64,000 nucleotides of DNA from Streptomyces sp. ISL-96 (GTDB taxonomy: Bacteria; Actinomycetota; Actinomycetes; Streptomycetales; Streptomycetaceae): positions 1-64,000 of the forward strand of contig NZ_JAGGPA010000041.1 of the NCBI RefSeq assembly GCF_018614035.1, written 5' to 3'. Below, piece by piece: positions 43,755 to 53,021 of this stretch. Each line of letters starts with the position of its first letter. The stretch's first letter is position 1. Made by a program: the position numbers and the translations under genes. A model generated the notes under the pieces. The model had not been told where the DNA came from, did no database searches, and saw only the letters and a list, made by a program, of their open reading frames with translations.

Positions 43755-44564
43755 GTGCTCACTGTGACCTCCGCAAATGTAAATGGCCTGCGCGCTGCCG
43801 CCAAGAAGGGCTTCGTGCCGTGGCTGGCCGGGACCTCCGCCGATGTGATCTGCCTCCAGGAGGTACGGGCCGAACCGCAGCAGCTTCCCGACGAGGTGCG
43901 CGACCCCGAGGGCTGGCACGTCGTGCACGCCCCGGCCGCCGCCAAGGGGCGGGCGGGCGTCTCCCTCTACACGCGGCGGGCGCCGGAGCGGGTGCAGGTG
44001 GGATTCGGCAGTGCCGAGTTCGACGGGAGTGGGCGGTACGTCGAGGCGGATTTGCCCGGTGTGACCGTCGCCAGTCTGTATCTGCCCTCCGGTGAGGTCG
44101 GCACGGAGCGGCAGGACGAGAAGGTGCGGTTCATGGACGAGTTCCTGCCGTACCTGAAGGGGCTGAAGGAGCGCGCGGCGGCCGACGGGCGTGAGGTGCT
44201 GGTGTGCGGCGACTGGAACATCGCCCACCAGGAGGCCGATCTGAAGAACTGGAAGGCGAACAGGAAGTCTTCCGGGTTCCTGCCTGAGGAGCGGGCCTGG
44301 CTGACCCGGGTGTTCGAGGAGGCGGCGTACGTCGATGTGGTGCGCGCACTGCACCCGGACCAGGAAGGCCCGTACACGTGGTGGTCGTACCGCGGGAAGG
44401 CCTTCGACAACGACTCGGGATGGCGCATCGACTACGCGGTGGCGACGCCGGGGCTGGCTGACCGGGCGGTCAAGGCGTACGTCGAGCGGGCGGCCAGTTA
44501 TGACCTGCGCTGGTCGGACCACGCGCCGGTGACGGTGGTGTTCGAGCAGCAGGCCGGTGGCTAG
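43755..44564 (+). CDS. xthA: Exodeoxyribonuclease III (AP endonuclease)
   Basis: 269 residues. TSANVNGLRAAAKKGF, VICLQEVR, GDWNIAHQEADLKNWK and the closing SDHAPVTV cover the metal- and DNA-binding sites (N, E, D, N, D-H) of this Mg-dependent AP endonuclease/3'-exonuclease that repairs oxidised DNA. GTG at 43755 lies after a GGGG run. The TAG stop shares CTAG with the convergent MerR gene. Confidence 0.93.
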   Translation: MLTVTSANVNGLRAAAKKGFVPWLAGTSADVICLQEVRAEPQQLPDEVRDPEGWHVVHAPAAAKGRAGVSLYTRRAPERVQVGFGSAEFDGSGRYVEADLPGVTVASLYLPSGEVGTERQDEKVRFMDEFLPYLKGLKERAAADGREVLVCGDWNIAHQEADLKNWKANRKSSGFLPEERAWLTRVFEEAAYVDVVRALHPDQEGPYTWWSYRGKAFDNDSGWRIDYAVATPGLADRAVKAYVERAASYDLRWSDHAPVTVVFEQQAGG

Positions 44565-45250
44565 GCGTCCTTCTCGGACCTGATCAGGCGGTCCAGGGCC
44601 ATCGACAGTTCCGCCTCGACGACGCTCTTGGCGAGCGGGCGCAGGCGTTGCAAAGAGGCGCCGGCCGTGTCCTCGTCCAGGTGGGAGCGGACCATCGTCG
44701 CGAAGATCTCCGCCATGGCCGTCGTGTGCTCCCGTACCTCCCGGCCGGCCTGGAGCACGGCGGCCAGCGGTACGCCCTCGCGCACCAGCGCGGCTGAGGC
44801 GTCGAGCAGGCGGCGGCTGATGTGGACGATCTCCTCGCCGTCAGTGGCCAGGTAGCCGAGGTCGAGTGCGGTGGCCAGGTTCTCGGCGGTGACCTCGCCC
44901 GCGAAGTGGTCCGCGAGGTCCTCGGGGGTGAGCCGGACCGGGGTCTCCTCGCTCCAGGTGGCGGGGGCGGCGTCCTCGCCGACGCCGAAGAGCTCGCCGA
45001 CGTCGCGGCCGCTCTCGAAGGTGGCGGTGAGGTCCGCGATGCCGGTCAGGGTGTGGCCGCGCTCCAGGAGGGCGGCGATCGTACGCAGCCGGGCCAGGTG
45101 GTGGTCGTCGTACCAGGCGATACGGCCCTCGCGGCGCGGTGGCGGCAGCAGCTTGCGCTCGCGGTAGAAGCGCAGGGTGCGCACGGTTATGCCGGCCTCT
45201 CTGGCCAGCTCCTCCATGCGGTACTCGCGGGCTGCCGTGACTTTGTCCAC
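44561..45250 (-). CDS. MerR-family transcriptional regulator
   Basis: 229 residues. The N-terminal winged helix (YRMEELAREAGITVRTLRFY, then RREGRIAWYDDHHLARLRTI) is a typical MerR DNA-binding domain; the C-terminal ~130 residues have no cysteine metal site, so the signal is probably organic. It is divergent from the monooxygenase operon, and a TACCGCCGGTA palindrome lies between them. Confidence 0.88.
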   Translation of the reverse strand: MDKVTAAREYRMEELAREAGITVRTLRFYRERKLLPPPRREGRIAWYDDHHLARLRTIAALLERGHTLTGIADLTATFESGRDVGELFGVGEDAAPATWSEETPVRLTPEDLADHFAGEVTAENLATALDLGYLATDGEEIVHISRRLLDASAALVREGVPLAAVLQAGREVREHTTAMAEIFATMVRSHLDEDTAGASLQRLRPLAKSVVEAELSMALDRLIRSEKDA

Positions 45251-45267
45251 CCCGGAACCTTATGTCG

Positions 45268-45278
45268 TACCGCCGGTA
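45268..45278. promoter_or_regulatory. Candidate MerR operator
   Basis: TACCGCCGGTA is a perfect 5-1-5 palindrome in the 131-nt divergent spacer, 17 nt upstream of the regulator start. It could lie in the long -35/-10 spacer typical of MerR targets. Confidence 0.5.
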
Positions 45279-45381
45279 ACTTTCCTCTGTCCGACCCCTA
45301 CCCATGAGTACGGCGCTGCTCTACTCTCCCAATCGTGCCAGTGATTGCTGGCAGAGTCGTGGGACCGCGGGAGGCGTCGGC

Positions 45382-46914
45382 ATGGCCGAGCACGAGCACG
45401 TACGAGTGGCGGTGATCGGATCCGGATTCGGCGGCCTGGGCGCCGCCGTCCGGCTGCGCCGCGAGGGGATCACCGACTTCGTCGTCCTGGAGCGCGCCGA
45501 TTCGGTGGGCGGCACCTGGCGGGACAACAGCTATCCGGGCTGCGCGTGCGACGTACCGTCCCATCTGTATTCCTTCTCGTTCGCGCCCAACCCCGACTGG
45601 CCGCGCACCTTCTCCGGCCAGGAGCACATCAGGGCGTACCTGGAGCACGTCACCGACACCTTCGGGCTGCGGCCGCACATCAGGCTGAACCACGAAGTGA
45701 AGATGATGCACTGGGACGGCGACGAACTGCGCTGGGAGATCGAGACCGCGCGGGGCGACACGCTTACCGCGGATGTGGTGGTTTCGGCTACCGGGCCGCT
45801 GTCCGATCCGAAGATTCCGGAGATTCCCGGGCTCGCCGGGTTCCCTGGCAAGGTCTTCCACTCGGCGCGGTGGGACCACGACTTCGACCTGCGCGGCAAG
45901 CGCGTCGCGATGATCGGTACGGGCGCGTCCGCGATCCAGATCGTGCCGTCGATCCAGCCCGACGTCGCGAAGCTGACGCTCTTTCAGCGTACGCCGCCGT
46001 GGGTCATGCCGCGCATGGACCGGGCCATCACCGGGCCCGAGCGGTGGCTGCACCGGCAGCTGCCGTTCACCGGGAAGGCTCGGCGCGGACTGCTCTTCGG
46101 GGTACGGGAGTTGCAGGTCACCGCCTTCACCAAGCACCCGAACCAGCTCGGGCTCGTCGAGTCGCTCGCCAAGGCCAACATGGCCAAGGCGATCAAGGAC
46201 CCGGCGCTGCGGGCCAAGCTGACACCGTCGTACCGGATCGGCTGCAAGCGGATCCTGCTGTCGAGCTCGTACTACCCGGCGCTCGCGAAGCCGAATGTGG
46301 ATGTCGTGGCCTCGGGGCTCAAGGAGGTGCGCGGTTCCACGGTCGTGGCGGCCGACGGGACCGAGACCGAGGTCGACGCGATCGTCTTCGGCACGGGGTT
46401 CCATGTCACGGACATGCCGATCGCCCAGCGGGTGGTGGGCGCGGACGGCATCACGCTCGCCGAGGCGTGGAAGGACGGGATGGAGTCGCTGCGCGGCGCG
46501 ACGGCGGCGGGCTTCCCCAACTGGATGACGATCATCGGCCCGAACACCGGACTCGGGAACAGCTCGATGATCCTGATGATCGAGTCCCAGCTGAACTACA
46601 TGGCCGACTATCTGCGGCAGTTGAGGGTTCTGGGCGGCAAGGTGGCGCTCGGGGCGCGGGCTTCGGCCGTGCACGCGTGGAACCGGCGGGTGCAGGACCG
46701 GATGAAGCGGACCGTGTGGAACACGGGCGGCTGCGACAGCTGGTACCTGGACGCGAACGGGCGCAACACCACCATCTGGCCCGGTACGCCGAGCGAGTTC
46801 CGGCGCGCGACTCGGGAGGTGAACCTCGCGGAGTACGAGGTGATCCGGGTGGGGGCCGATTCGGGCAAGGCCGAGGTCGAGGTTGAGGCCGGGGCTGCGG
46901 AGGTTGTCGCATGA
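45382..46914 (+). CDS. Flavin-containing monooxygenase (Baeyer-Villiger type)
   Basis: 510 residues. FAD-binding GSGFGGLG (about 13-20), the fingerprint FPGKVFHSARW at about residue 157, and NADPH-binding IGTGASAIQ mark a class B Baeyer-Villiger monooxygenase that inserts oxygen next to a ketone. The ATG at 45382 has GGAGG upstream; a longer in-frame start (45304) would add a non-conserved extension. First of three overlapping genes (with hydrolase and SDR), divergent from MerR. Confidence 0.9.
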   Translation: MAEHEHVRVAVIGSGFGGLGAAVRLRREGITDFVVLERADSVGGTWRDNSYPGCACDVPSHLYSFSFAPNPDWPRTFSGQEHIRAYLEHVTDTFGLRPHIRLNHEVKMMHWDGDELRWEIETARGDTLTADVVVSATGPLSDPKIPEIPGLAGFPGKVFHSARWDHDFDLRGKRVAMIGTGASAIQIVPSIQPDVAKLTLFQRTPPWVMPRMDRAITGPERWLHRQLPFTGKARRGLLFGVRELQVTAFTKHPNQLGLVESLAKANMAKAIKDPALRAKLTPSYRIGCKRILLSSSYYPALAKPNVDVVASGLKEVRGSTVVAADGTETEVDAIVFGTGFHVTDMPIAQRVVGADGITLAEAWKDGMESLRGATAAGFPNWMTIIGPNTGLGNSSMILMIESQLNYMADYLRQLRVLGGKVALGARASAVHAWNRRVQDRMKRTVWNTGGCDSWYLDANGRNTTIWPGTPSEFRRATREVNLAEYEVIRVGADSGKAEVEVEAGAAEVVA

Positions 46915-47873
46915 GCCGGCTGATGCGGGTAGGGGGTGAGCCGCTCGTCGCCACACGCGAGCTGACCGCCGTCTCCGCCGACGGATCCCGCCTGCACGTG
47001 GAGGTGTACGGGCCCGAGGGCGCTCCCGCCCTCGTCCTGGCGCACGGCTGGACGTGCTCGACGCTCTTCTGGTCGGCGCAGATACGCGCGCTGACGGGTG
47101 CGGGTGAGTACCGGGTCGTGGTGTACGACCAGCGGGGGCACGGGCGTTCCCCGGCCGTCGGGCGCGACGGGTACAGCACCGACGCCCTCGCCGACGACCT
47201 CGAAGCGGTGCTCGCCACCGCGCTCGCGCCGGGCGAACGGGCCGTACTGGCAGGGCACTCCATGGGCGGCATGACGATGATGGCAGCCGCGGGGCGCCCC
47301 GGATTCCGTGAGCACGCGGCGGCGGTTCTGCTGTGCAGTACGGGCAGTTCGCGGCTGGTCGCCGAGTCGCTCGTACTGCCGATGCGGGCGGGGCGGCTGC
47401 GGACCCGGATCACGCGGGCGGTGCTGGGGGCGCGGGCGCCGATGGGGCCCGTCACGCCGCTGTCGAAGGCCATGCTCAAGTACGGGACCATGGGGCCCGG
47501 GGCGTCGCCGGAGCGGGTGGCGGAGTGCGCTCGTATCGTCCACGCCTGTCCGCGAGCGGCGCGGGTGGCCTGGTCCCACGTGCTGGCTGATCTCGATCTT
47601 GCTGTGGGAGTGCGGGAGCTGACCGTACCGACCGCATTCATCGCCGGGACCGCCGACCGGCTGACGCCGCCTGTGCACGCCCGCGAGATTGTCGCGGCGC
47701 TGCCGCATTCGCTGGGGCTCACCGAGCTGACCGGCGTCGGGCACATGACGCCGGTGGAGGCGCCTGAGGTCGTTACGGCGAAGCTTCGTGAGCTTGTGAA
47801 TGAGTACGTCGCTGTCCCGGCCGCCCCGGCCGGCCCGGCCGATTCGAGCGAAGAGAAGGAGCAGGCCGTATGA
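46911..47873 (+). CDS. Alpha/beta hydrolase
   Basis: 320 residues. GHSMGG (115-120) holds the nucleophile S117; VLAHGWTCSTLFW is the oxyanion region and VGHMTPVEAP carries the catalytic His. The start overlaps the monooxygenase stop (ATGA). In a Baeyer-Villiger pathway a hydrolase of this type would open the ester or lactone produced. Substrate unknown. Confidence 0.88.
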   Translation: MSRLMRVGGEPLVATRELTAVSADGSRLHVEVYGPEGAPALVLAHGWTCSTLFWSAQIRALTGAGEYRVVVYDQRGHGRSPAVGRDGYSTDALADDLEAVLATALAPGERAVLAGHSMGGMTMMAAAGRPGFREHAAAVLLCSTGSSRLVAESLVLPMRAGRLRTRITRAVLGARAPMGPVTPLSKAMLKYGTMGPGASPERVAECARIVHACPRAARVAWSHVLADLDLAVGVRELTVPTAFIAGTADRLTPPVHAREIVAALPHSLGLTELTGVGHMTPVEAPEVVTAKLRELVNEYVAVPAAPAGPADSSEEKEQAV

Positions 47874-48751
47874 GCAGCAGGCGGAGCCTGGAGGGTCAGG
47901 TCGCGGTCGTCACGGGCGCGGCGCGGGGAGTCGGCGAGCTGCTGGCGCGCAAACTCTCGGCGCGCGGCGCGAAGGTGGCGCTGGTCGGGCTGGAGCCGGA
48001 CGAGCTGAAGCAGGTGGCGGGGCGGCTGCACGCCGAGGCGGACTGGTGGTACGCCGATGTCACCGACCACGAGGCGATGGCGCAGGTCGCGCGGGAGGTG
48101 AAGGAGCGGTTCGGGAAGGTCGACATCGTCGTCGCCAACGCGGGCGTCGCGGCTGGTGGGCCGTTCGTGGACTCCGATCCGGTCGCCTGGCGGCGGGTCA
48201 TCGAGGTCAACTTGATCGGCGGGGCGGTGACGGGGCGGGCGTTCCTGCCGGTGCTGATGGAGAGCCGGGGTTACTTCCTCCAGATCGCGTCGCTGGCGGC
48301 GATCACGCCGGCGCCGATGATGACGGCGTACTGCGCGTCGAAGTCCGGGGTCGAGGCGTTCGCGCATTCGCTGCGGGCCGAGGTCGGGTATCGCGGGGTG
48401 CGGGTCGGGGTCGGGTACCTGTCGTGGACCGACACGGACATGGTGCGGGGCGCGGACGCGGACGACGTGATGCGGGAGTTGCGACAGCGGCTGCCATGGC
48501 CTTCGAACCGGACGTATCCGCTCGGCCCGGCGGTCGACCGGATCGTCGCGGGGATCGAGCGGCGTTCGTCGCATGTGTACGCGCAGTGGTGGCTGCGGGG
48601 GATGCAGTCCGTGCGGGGTTACTTGCCGGCGCTGATCGGGGTGGTGGGGCAGCGGGAGATGAAGCGGTTCGAGCCTCGGCTGGCGGGGGTCTCGAAGGGG
48701 CTCGTGGGGGCGGGGGGCGAGGCGGACGAGAAGGCGCGTACGCAGCGTTAG
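47870..48751 (+). CDS. Short-chain dehydrogenase/reductase
   Basis: 293 residues. TGAARGVGE (15-23) binds NAD(P), NAGVAAGG is the NAG motif and YCASKSG holds the catalytic Tyr and Lys. The long C-terminal part after the core is family-typical for lipid- or steroid-type SDRs. Start overlaps the hydrolase gene (ATGA). It could oxidise an alcohol to the ketone used by the monooxygenase. Confidence 0.88.
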   Translation: MSSRRSLEGQVAVVTGAARGVGELLARKLSARGAKVALVGLEPDELKQVAGRLHAEADWWYADVTDHEAMAQVAREVKERFGKVDIVVANAGVAAGGPFVDSDPVAWRRVIEVNLIGGAVTGRAFLPVLMESRGYFLQIASLAAITPAPMMTAYCASKSGVEAFAHSLRAEVGYRGVRVGVGYLSWTDTDMVRGADADDVMRELRQRLPWPSNRTYPLGPAVDRIVAGIERRSSHVYAQWWLRGMQSVRGYLPALIGVVGQREMKRFEPRLAGVSKGLVGAGGEADEKARTQR

Positions 48752-48852
48752 TGATCGAAATGCGCCGAATGTCCGGTCGTGTCAGTCTGGTCGAGCCCGC
48801 GGGGCGCTACGCCCCGCTTCCATCCCGTCACACCCCAACAGGAGTGAACCTC

Positions 48853-49098
48853 ATGGGCATCAAGGACCAGTTCAAGGACAAGGCGCAGGAGCTCGCGGAC
48901 CAGGCCAAGCAGGCCAAGCAGGCCAAGCAGGGCCGGGACGGCCGCGAGGGCCGCGAGGGCCGGGAGGGCGTGCAGGGTACGCAGCCCTCGCGCGGCGGCG
49001 GCCTGCAGGACGAGGCGTCGGAGCGTATGCGCCGGGCCCGGGAGGACGACAGGCTTGACGACGAGCTGGGCGAGGGCCCGGAGCGCTACCGCGGCTGA
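48853..49098 (+). CDS. Small charged repeat protein
   Basis: 81 residues. MGIKDQFKDKAQELADQAKQ, with QAKQAKQAKQ and GREGREGREG triplet repeats, then a Glu/Arg-rich tail. It looks like a disordered, stress-type protein similar to small CsbD-like or antitoxin-like Streptomyces proteins, but I cannot place it in a family. ATG has AGGAG upstream. It lies about 100 nt after the SDR gene. Confidence 0.65.
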   Translation: MGIKDQFKDKAQELADQAKQAKQAKQGRDGREGREGREGVQGTQPSRGGGLQDEASERMRRAREDDRLDDELGEGPERYRG

Positions 49099-49474
49099 CG
49101 CGGTGCGAGGCGTTGCCTCGTGATCGTCGTGAAGGGCGCACCCGATCGCCACACCGGGTGCGTCTTTCGCGTGGCGTGGCGGGCACCGATGGCCGGGGCT
49201 TCGCCCCGGCCCCCCGCATGGTCGGCGCTCCGCGCCGGGCGGTGGGACCCCGGGCGCTGCGCGCCGGGCGGTCGGTGGATCCCCGGCGCTCCGCGCCGTG
49301 GCTTGCCCACCCACGCCCGCCCGTTGGGGCGGGGCTGACGGAGGTGCGGGTCTCCGGTGGGTGGCTGGGCGCCGTTGGCGGCTGCGGATTGGGTGCGGCG
49401 CCACTGCGCTGCCGCGCAGTCGGACGGTTCACGGGAGACCTGTGCATAGCGCAGCCCCGCGTCTCACTGACCAC
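49099..49474. other. Intergenic region with clustered hairpins
   Basis: No gene seen. It carries the terminator above, a perfect hairpin GGCCGGGGC/GCCCCGGCC (49191-49211), and three copies of a GGCGCTCCGCGCCG-like hairpin unit between about 49222 and 49298. The rest (49320-49474) is GC-rich spacer with no clear signal. The right side abuts the stop of the tricorn-type protease gene. Confidence 0.6.
49137..49162 (+). terminator. Hairpin terminator after the small charged protein
   Basis: CGCACCCG (49137-49144) pairs with CGGGTGCG (49155-49162), followed by TCTTT. A second hairpin, CGAGGC/GCCTCG (49106-49120), precedes it. Confidence 0.65.
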
Positions 49475-52400
49475 TCACCCCGGCCGCGGGGGCAAGTTGG
49501 GGCGGGTTTTGTTCGGGACGTTCGAGTACGTCGGCGGGGTTGCCGCCGGGTGGGACGCCAAGAGGTCCAGCGCCAGCTGCACCGCGTCGGCCAGTTGCGC
49601 GTGGCGCCCCTCCGCCCAGTCGAGCGGCGTACGCAGCACCTCGATGTCCGGCTCCACGCCGTGGTTCTCCACCGTCCAGCCGTACGCGTCGAACCACGCC
49701 GCGTTCATCGGCACGGTGATCACCGTGCCGTCGCCCAGCGTGTGGCGGCCGGTCATGCCCACCACCCCGCCCCAGGTGCGCTGGCCCACCACCGGGCCCA
49801 GCTTCAGCAGCTTGAACGCCGCCGTGATCATGTCGCCGTCCGACGACGTCGCCTCGTCGGCCAGGGCCACCACCGGCCCCCGGGGACCGTTCGAGGCGTA
49901 CGAGACAGGCTGCGCGTCACGCGTCAGGTCCCAGCCGATGATGGTGCGGGTGAGCTTTTCGACGACCAGTTCGCTGATGTTGCCGCCCGCGTTGCCCCGT
50001 ACGTCGACGATCAGGGCCGGGAGCGAAACCTCCATCCGCAGGTCGCGGTTGAACTGCGCCCAGCCGGAGCCCCCCATGTCGGGGATGTGCAGGTAGCCGC
50101 ACTTCCCGCCGCTCAACTCCCGAACCACCTCACGGCGTTTTGCCACCCAGTCCTGGTAGCGCAGCGGACGCTCGTCGATCAGTGGGACGATCGCGACCCG
50201 GCGGGCCGGGCCCTCGCCCTCCGCCGGCTTGAACGTCAGCTCCACCGTCGTGCCACCGGCCGCCGCCAGCAGGGGGTACGGGCCCGCCACCGGGTCCACC
50301 GGGCGGCCGTCGACGTGCGTGAGGATCGCGCCCGGCCTGATGCCGGTACCGGCCAGCGGTGAGCGTGCCTTGGAGTCGGACGACTCGCCGGGGAGGATGC
50401 GGCGTACCAGCCATTGCCCGTCCCGGCACACGAAGTTCGCGCCGAGCAGGCCCATCGCCCGCTGGTAGTGCGGCGGACCCTCGTTGCGGCGCGCGGCGGC
50501 GACGTACGCGTGCGAGGTGCCCAGCTCGCCCAGGACCTCGCGGAGCAGGTCCGCGAACTCGTCGGGGGTCGCCACGCGTTCGAGCAGCGGGCGGTACTGG
50601 TCGAGGACCGACTCCCAGTCGATGCCGCACATGTGCGGTTCCCAGAAGTACGCCCGCACGATGCGGCCCGCCTCCGCGTACGCCTGGCGCCACTGCGCCT
50701 CCGGGTCGACCTGGTGCATGATGCGGCGCAGGTCGAGATAGACCGTCGTGTCCGTGTCGCCGGTCTCGGTGGCGGGGACGGCGCGCATCTCGCCCTCGTC
50801 CATCACCACCAGGCGGGTGCCGTCGCCGCTCACCGCGAACCAGTCCAGGTCGGCCACCAGTTCCGTCTTGCGCGCCTTGGTCAGGTTGAAGTGTTCGAGG
50901 GTGGGGCGGCCCGACACGTCGGCCGGGTTGGCGAAGGTTTCGCCCAGCGCTCCCGAGATCGGCCAGCGCAGCCACACCAGGCCGCCGCCGGAAACGGGCT
51001 GCAGGCCCGAGTACTTGGAGGCGGCCACGGGGAAGGGCGTCACCCGGCTCGCCAGGCCCTCGACCTCGACGAGGACCGTCATGCCGTCGGTGCTCTCGCT
51101 CTCCTCGCCTTCCACCGGGTCAAGGCCGCCCGCCGCCGGACGGCCTTCCGCGGACACCGCGAAGGGGGACGGTGTGGCGGAGGAGAGCGGGACGAGGTAG
51201 GGGCGGCAGCCCAGCGGGAACGAGAGGTCGCCGGTGTGGACGTCGTACACCGGGTCGAAGCCCCGCCAGGAGAGGAAAGCGAGATAGCGGCCGTCGCTCG
51301 TGAAGACCGGGTTCTCGTCCTCGAAGCGGCCGTTCGTTACGTCGATGATTTGTTTTGATTCGATTTTGGCCAGCTTGATCTGGCGCAGGGAACGGCCGAT
51401 TCCGGGGTGCGACCAGGTCAGCCAGGCTCCGTCGGGAGAGAAGGCGAGGTCGCGGACGGGGCCGTTGGTGGAAAGGGTCAGTTCGGTGACCTCGCCGGGT
51501 TCGCCTTCCGGTTCTTCCATCGTGCTGACCAGGAGGAGGCGGCCGTCGTGGGAGGCGATCGCGAGGCGTTCGCCCTCCGGGTCCGACACCAGGTCGTGTA
51601 CGCGCCCGAGCTTGCCGGCGGCGAGGCGGCGCGGCTCGCGGTCGCCGCTCGCGCGCGGCAGGTACGCGATCTCGATCGCGTCCTCGCCCTCCGCGTCCGT
51701 GATGTACGCGACCTGGCCGCTGCCGCCGAGCATCTCGGGCAGGCGGACCCGTACACCCGGGGTGTCCGTGATGGTGCGGGCGGGGCCGTCACGGTGGGTC
51801 AGCCAGTACAGGCTGCCTTTGACCACGACCGCGCTGGCGCGGCCCGTGGCGTCGACGGACAGGCCGTCGACGTTGGCGGCGGCCGGGACCTGGTACGTGC
51901 GCCGGCCGGCGCGGGGGCCGCCGAGGCGGACGTCCAGGCGGCGCGGTACGGCGCCGGGGGACAGGTCGTCGACCAGCCACAGGTCGCCCGCGCACTGGTA
52001 GACGACGCGGGTGCCGTCGCTGGAGGCGTTGCGGGCGTAGAACGCGTCGTGGTCGGTGTGGCGGCGGAGGTCGGTGCCGTCGTACTGGCAGGAGTAGAGG
52101 TTGCCCACGCCCTCGTGGTCGGAGAGGAACGCGATGCGTCCGTTCACGAACATGGGGCAGTTGAGGTGGCCGCCGATGTCGGGCAGCAGTCGCTTGCCGT
52201 GCAGCCACAGGCGGCCGGTGGCGCCGCCCCGGTAGCGCTTCCAGGCGGCCGGCTCGTGCGGGGGCTTTCCGGTGAGCAGGAGCGTACGGCGCTCGCCCTC
52301 GATGTCCGCGACCGCGATGTCGGAGACCGGGCCCCAGGGGAGCTGGGAGCCGGGACTGCCGTCCGTGGGGAGGGTGTAGGCCCACGAGAAGTGCGAGAAC

Positions 52401-52966
52401 GGCTGGCCGTGGGAGGCGACGGCGAGGATGTGCGGGGGGTGGTCGGGCGATTCGGGGGTCCAGCCGCAGACGCGGGTGTCCAGGGATCCCCAGTAGCTGA
52501 GCCTGCGGGCCGGGCCGCCGTCCACGGGGGCGAGGTGGACTTCGGGGTCGAGGCTGCGCCAGGTGGTGAACGCGATGTGGCGGCCGTCGGGGGAGAAGCG
52601 GGGGTGGGAGACCTTCGTACGGTCGACGGTGAGGCGCCAGGCCCGGTCGGGCTGCTTGCCGGCCGGGACGATCGGGGCGAGCCAGAGGTCGTCCTCGGCG
52701 GCGAAGCAGAGCATGTCGCCGTGCAGATGCGGGAAGCGGAGGTACGCGTGGGTGTTGCTTCGGGAGGGCTTCTTCGCGGGGGCTGCGGGGTCGGTGCCGC
52801 GCCGCGGCGTCTCCTCGGGCGTCGAACGTTCGGGTACGGGGACTTCTTCGGGGTGGTCGCGTTCAACGCCCTGCGGGGAGCGCCCCGACGCGTCCCCTCC
52901 TGGCACCGTGCTTCGCGCGGCGGGCGTGGTCTCTTGCGGGCCGACGGACCCGGGTGCGTCGCTCAC
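49475..52966 (-). CDS. Tricorn-protease-like S41 peptidase
   Basis: 1163 residues. The N-terminal half has beta-propeller repeats (HPRFSPDGRHIAFTTWR and the like); a PDZ region (IRPGAILTHVDGRPVDPVAG) and the S41 core follow, with GTSHAYV (catalytic His) and DEATSSDGD (nucleophile Ser). Tricorn degrades peptides released by the proteasome. GTG at 52966 was chosen because the frame before it is the TetR promoter. The N-terminal ~60 residues contain the in-frame repeat shared with fruA. Confidence 0.87.
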   Translation of the reverse strand: MSDAPGSVGPQETTPAARSTVPGGDASGRSPQGVERDHPEEVPVPERSTPEETPRRGTDPAAPAKKPSRSNTHAYLRFPHLHGDMLCFAAEDDLWLAPIVPAGKQPDRAWRLTVDRTKVSHPRFSPDGRHIAFTTWRSLDPEVHLAPVDGGPARRLSYWGSLDTRVCGWTPESPDHPPHILAVASHGQPFSHFSWAYTLPTDGSPGSQLPWGPVSDIAVADIEGERRTLLLTGKPPHEPAAWKRYRGGATGRLWLHGKRLLPDIGGHLNCPMFVNGRIAFLSDHEGVGNLYSCQYDGTDLRRHTDHDAFYARNASSDGTRVVYQCAGDLWLVDDLSPGAVPRRLDVRLGGPRAGRRTYQVPAAANVDGLSVDATGRASAVVVKGSLYWLTHRDGPARTITDTPGVRVRLPEMLGGSGQVAYITDAEGEDAIEIAYLPRASGDREPRRLAAGKLGRVHDLVSDPEGERLAIASHDGRLLLVSTMEEPEGEPGEVTELTLSTNGPVRDLAFSPDGAWLTWSHPGIGRSLRQIKLAKIESKQIIDVTNGRFEDENPVFTSDGRYLAFLSWRGFDPVYDVHTGDLSFPLGCRPYLVPLSSATPSPFAVSAEGRPAAGGLDPVEGEESESTDGMTVLVEVEGLASRVTPFPVAASKYSGLQPVSGGGLVWLRWPISGALGETFANPADVSGRPTLEHFNLTKARKTELVADLDWFAVSGDGTRLVVMDEGEMRAVPATETGDTDTTVYLDLRRIMHQVDPEAQWRQAYAEAGRIVRAYFWEPHMCGIDWESVLDQYRPLLERVATPDEFADLLREVLGELGTSHAYVAAARRNEGPPHYQRAMGLLGANFVCRDGQWLVRRILPGESSDSKARSPLAGTGIRPGAILTHVDGRPVDPVAGPYPLLAAAGGTTVELTFKPAEGEGPARRVAIVPLIDERPLRYQDWVAKRREVVRELSGGKCGYLHIPDMGGSGWAQFNRDLRMEVSLPALIVDVRGNAGGNISELVVEKLTRTIIGWDLTRDAQPVSYASNGPRGPVVALADEATSSDGDMITAAFKLLKLGPVVGQRTWGGVVGMTGRHTLGDGTVITVPMNAAWFDAYGWTVENHGVEPDIEVLRTPLDWAEGRHAQLADAVQLALDLLASHPAATPPTYSNVPNKTRPNLPPRPG
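52775..52897 (-). repeat. In-frame dispersed repeat, copy 2 (inside the tricorn gene)
   Basis: Minus-strand copy of the 41-codon block in fruA (22441-22563): GRSPQGVERDHPEE and PERSTPEETPRRGT in the same frame. It lies in the disordered N-terminal tail before the propeller. See copy 1 for the comparison. Confidence 0.75.
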
Positions 52967-53021
52967 CCCCCAATGCTTTCCGCATGGCGGGGGCGCGGCA
53001 ACTTGTGGCGCGGAACACCAT

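Noticed and set aside
52810..52850. LexA-box-like TCGAACGTTCG in the tricorn gene
   Set aside because: It lies within the coding repeat and lacks the four-base spacer of the Streptomyces LexA site; it is explained by the shared repeat.
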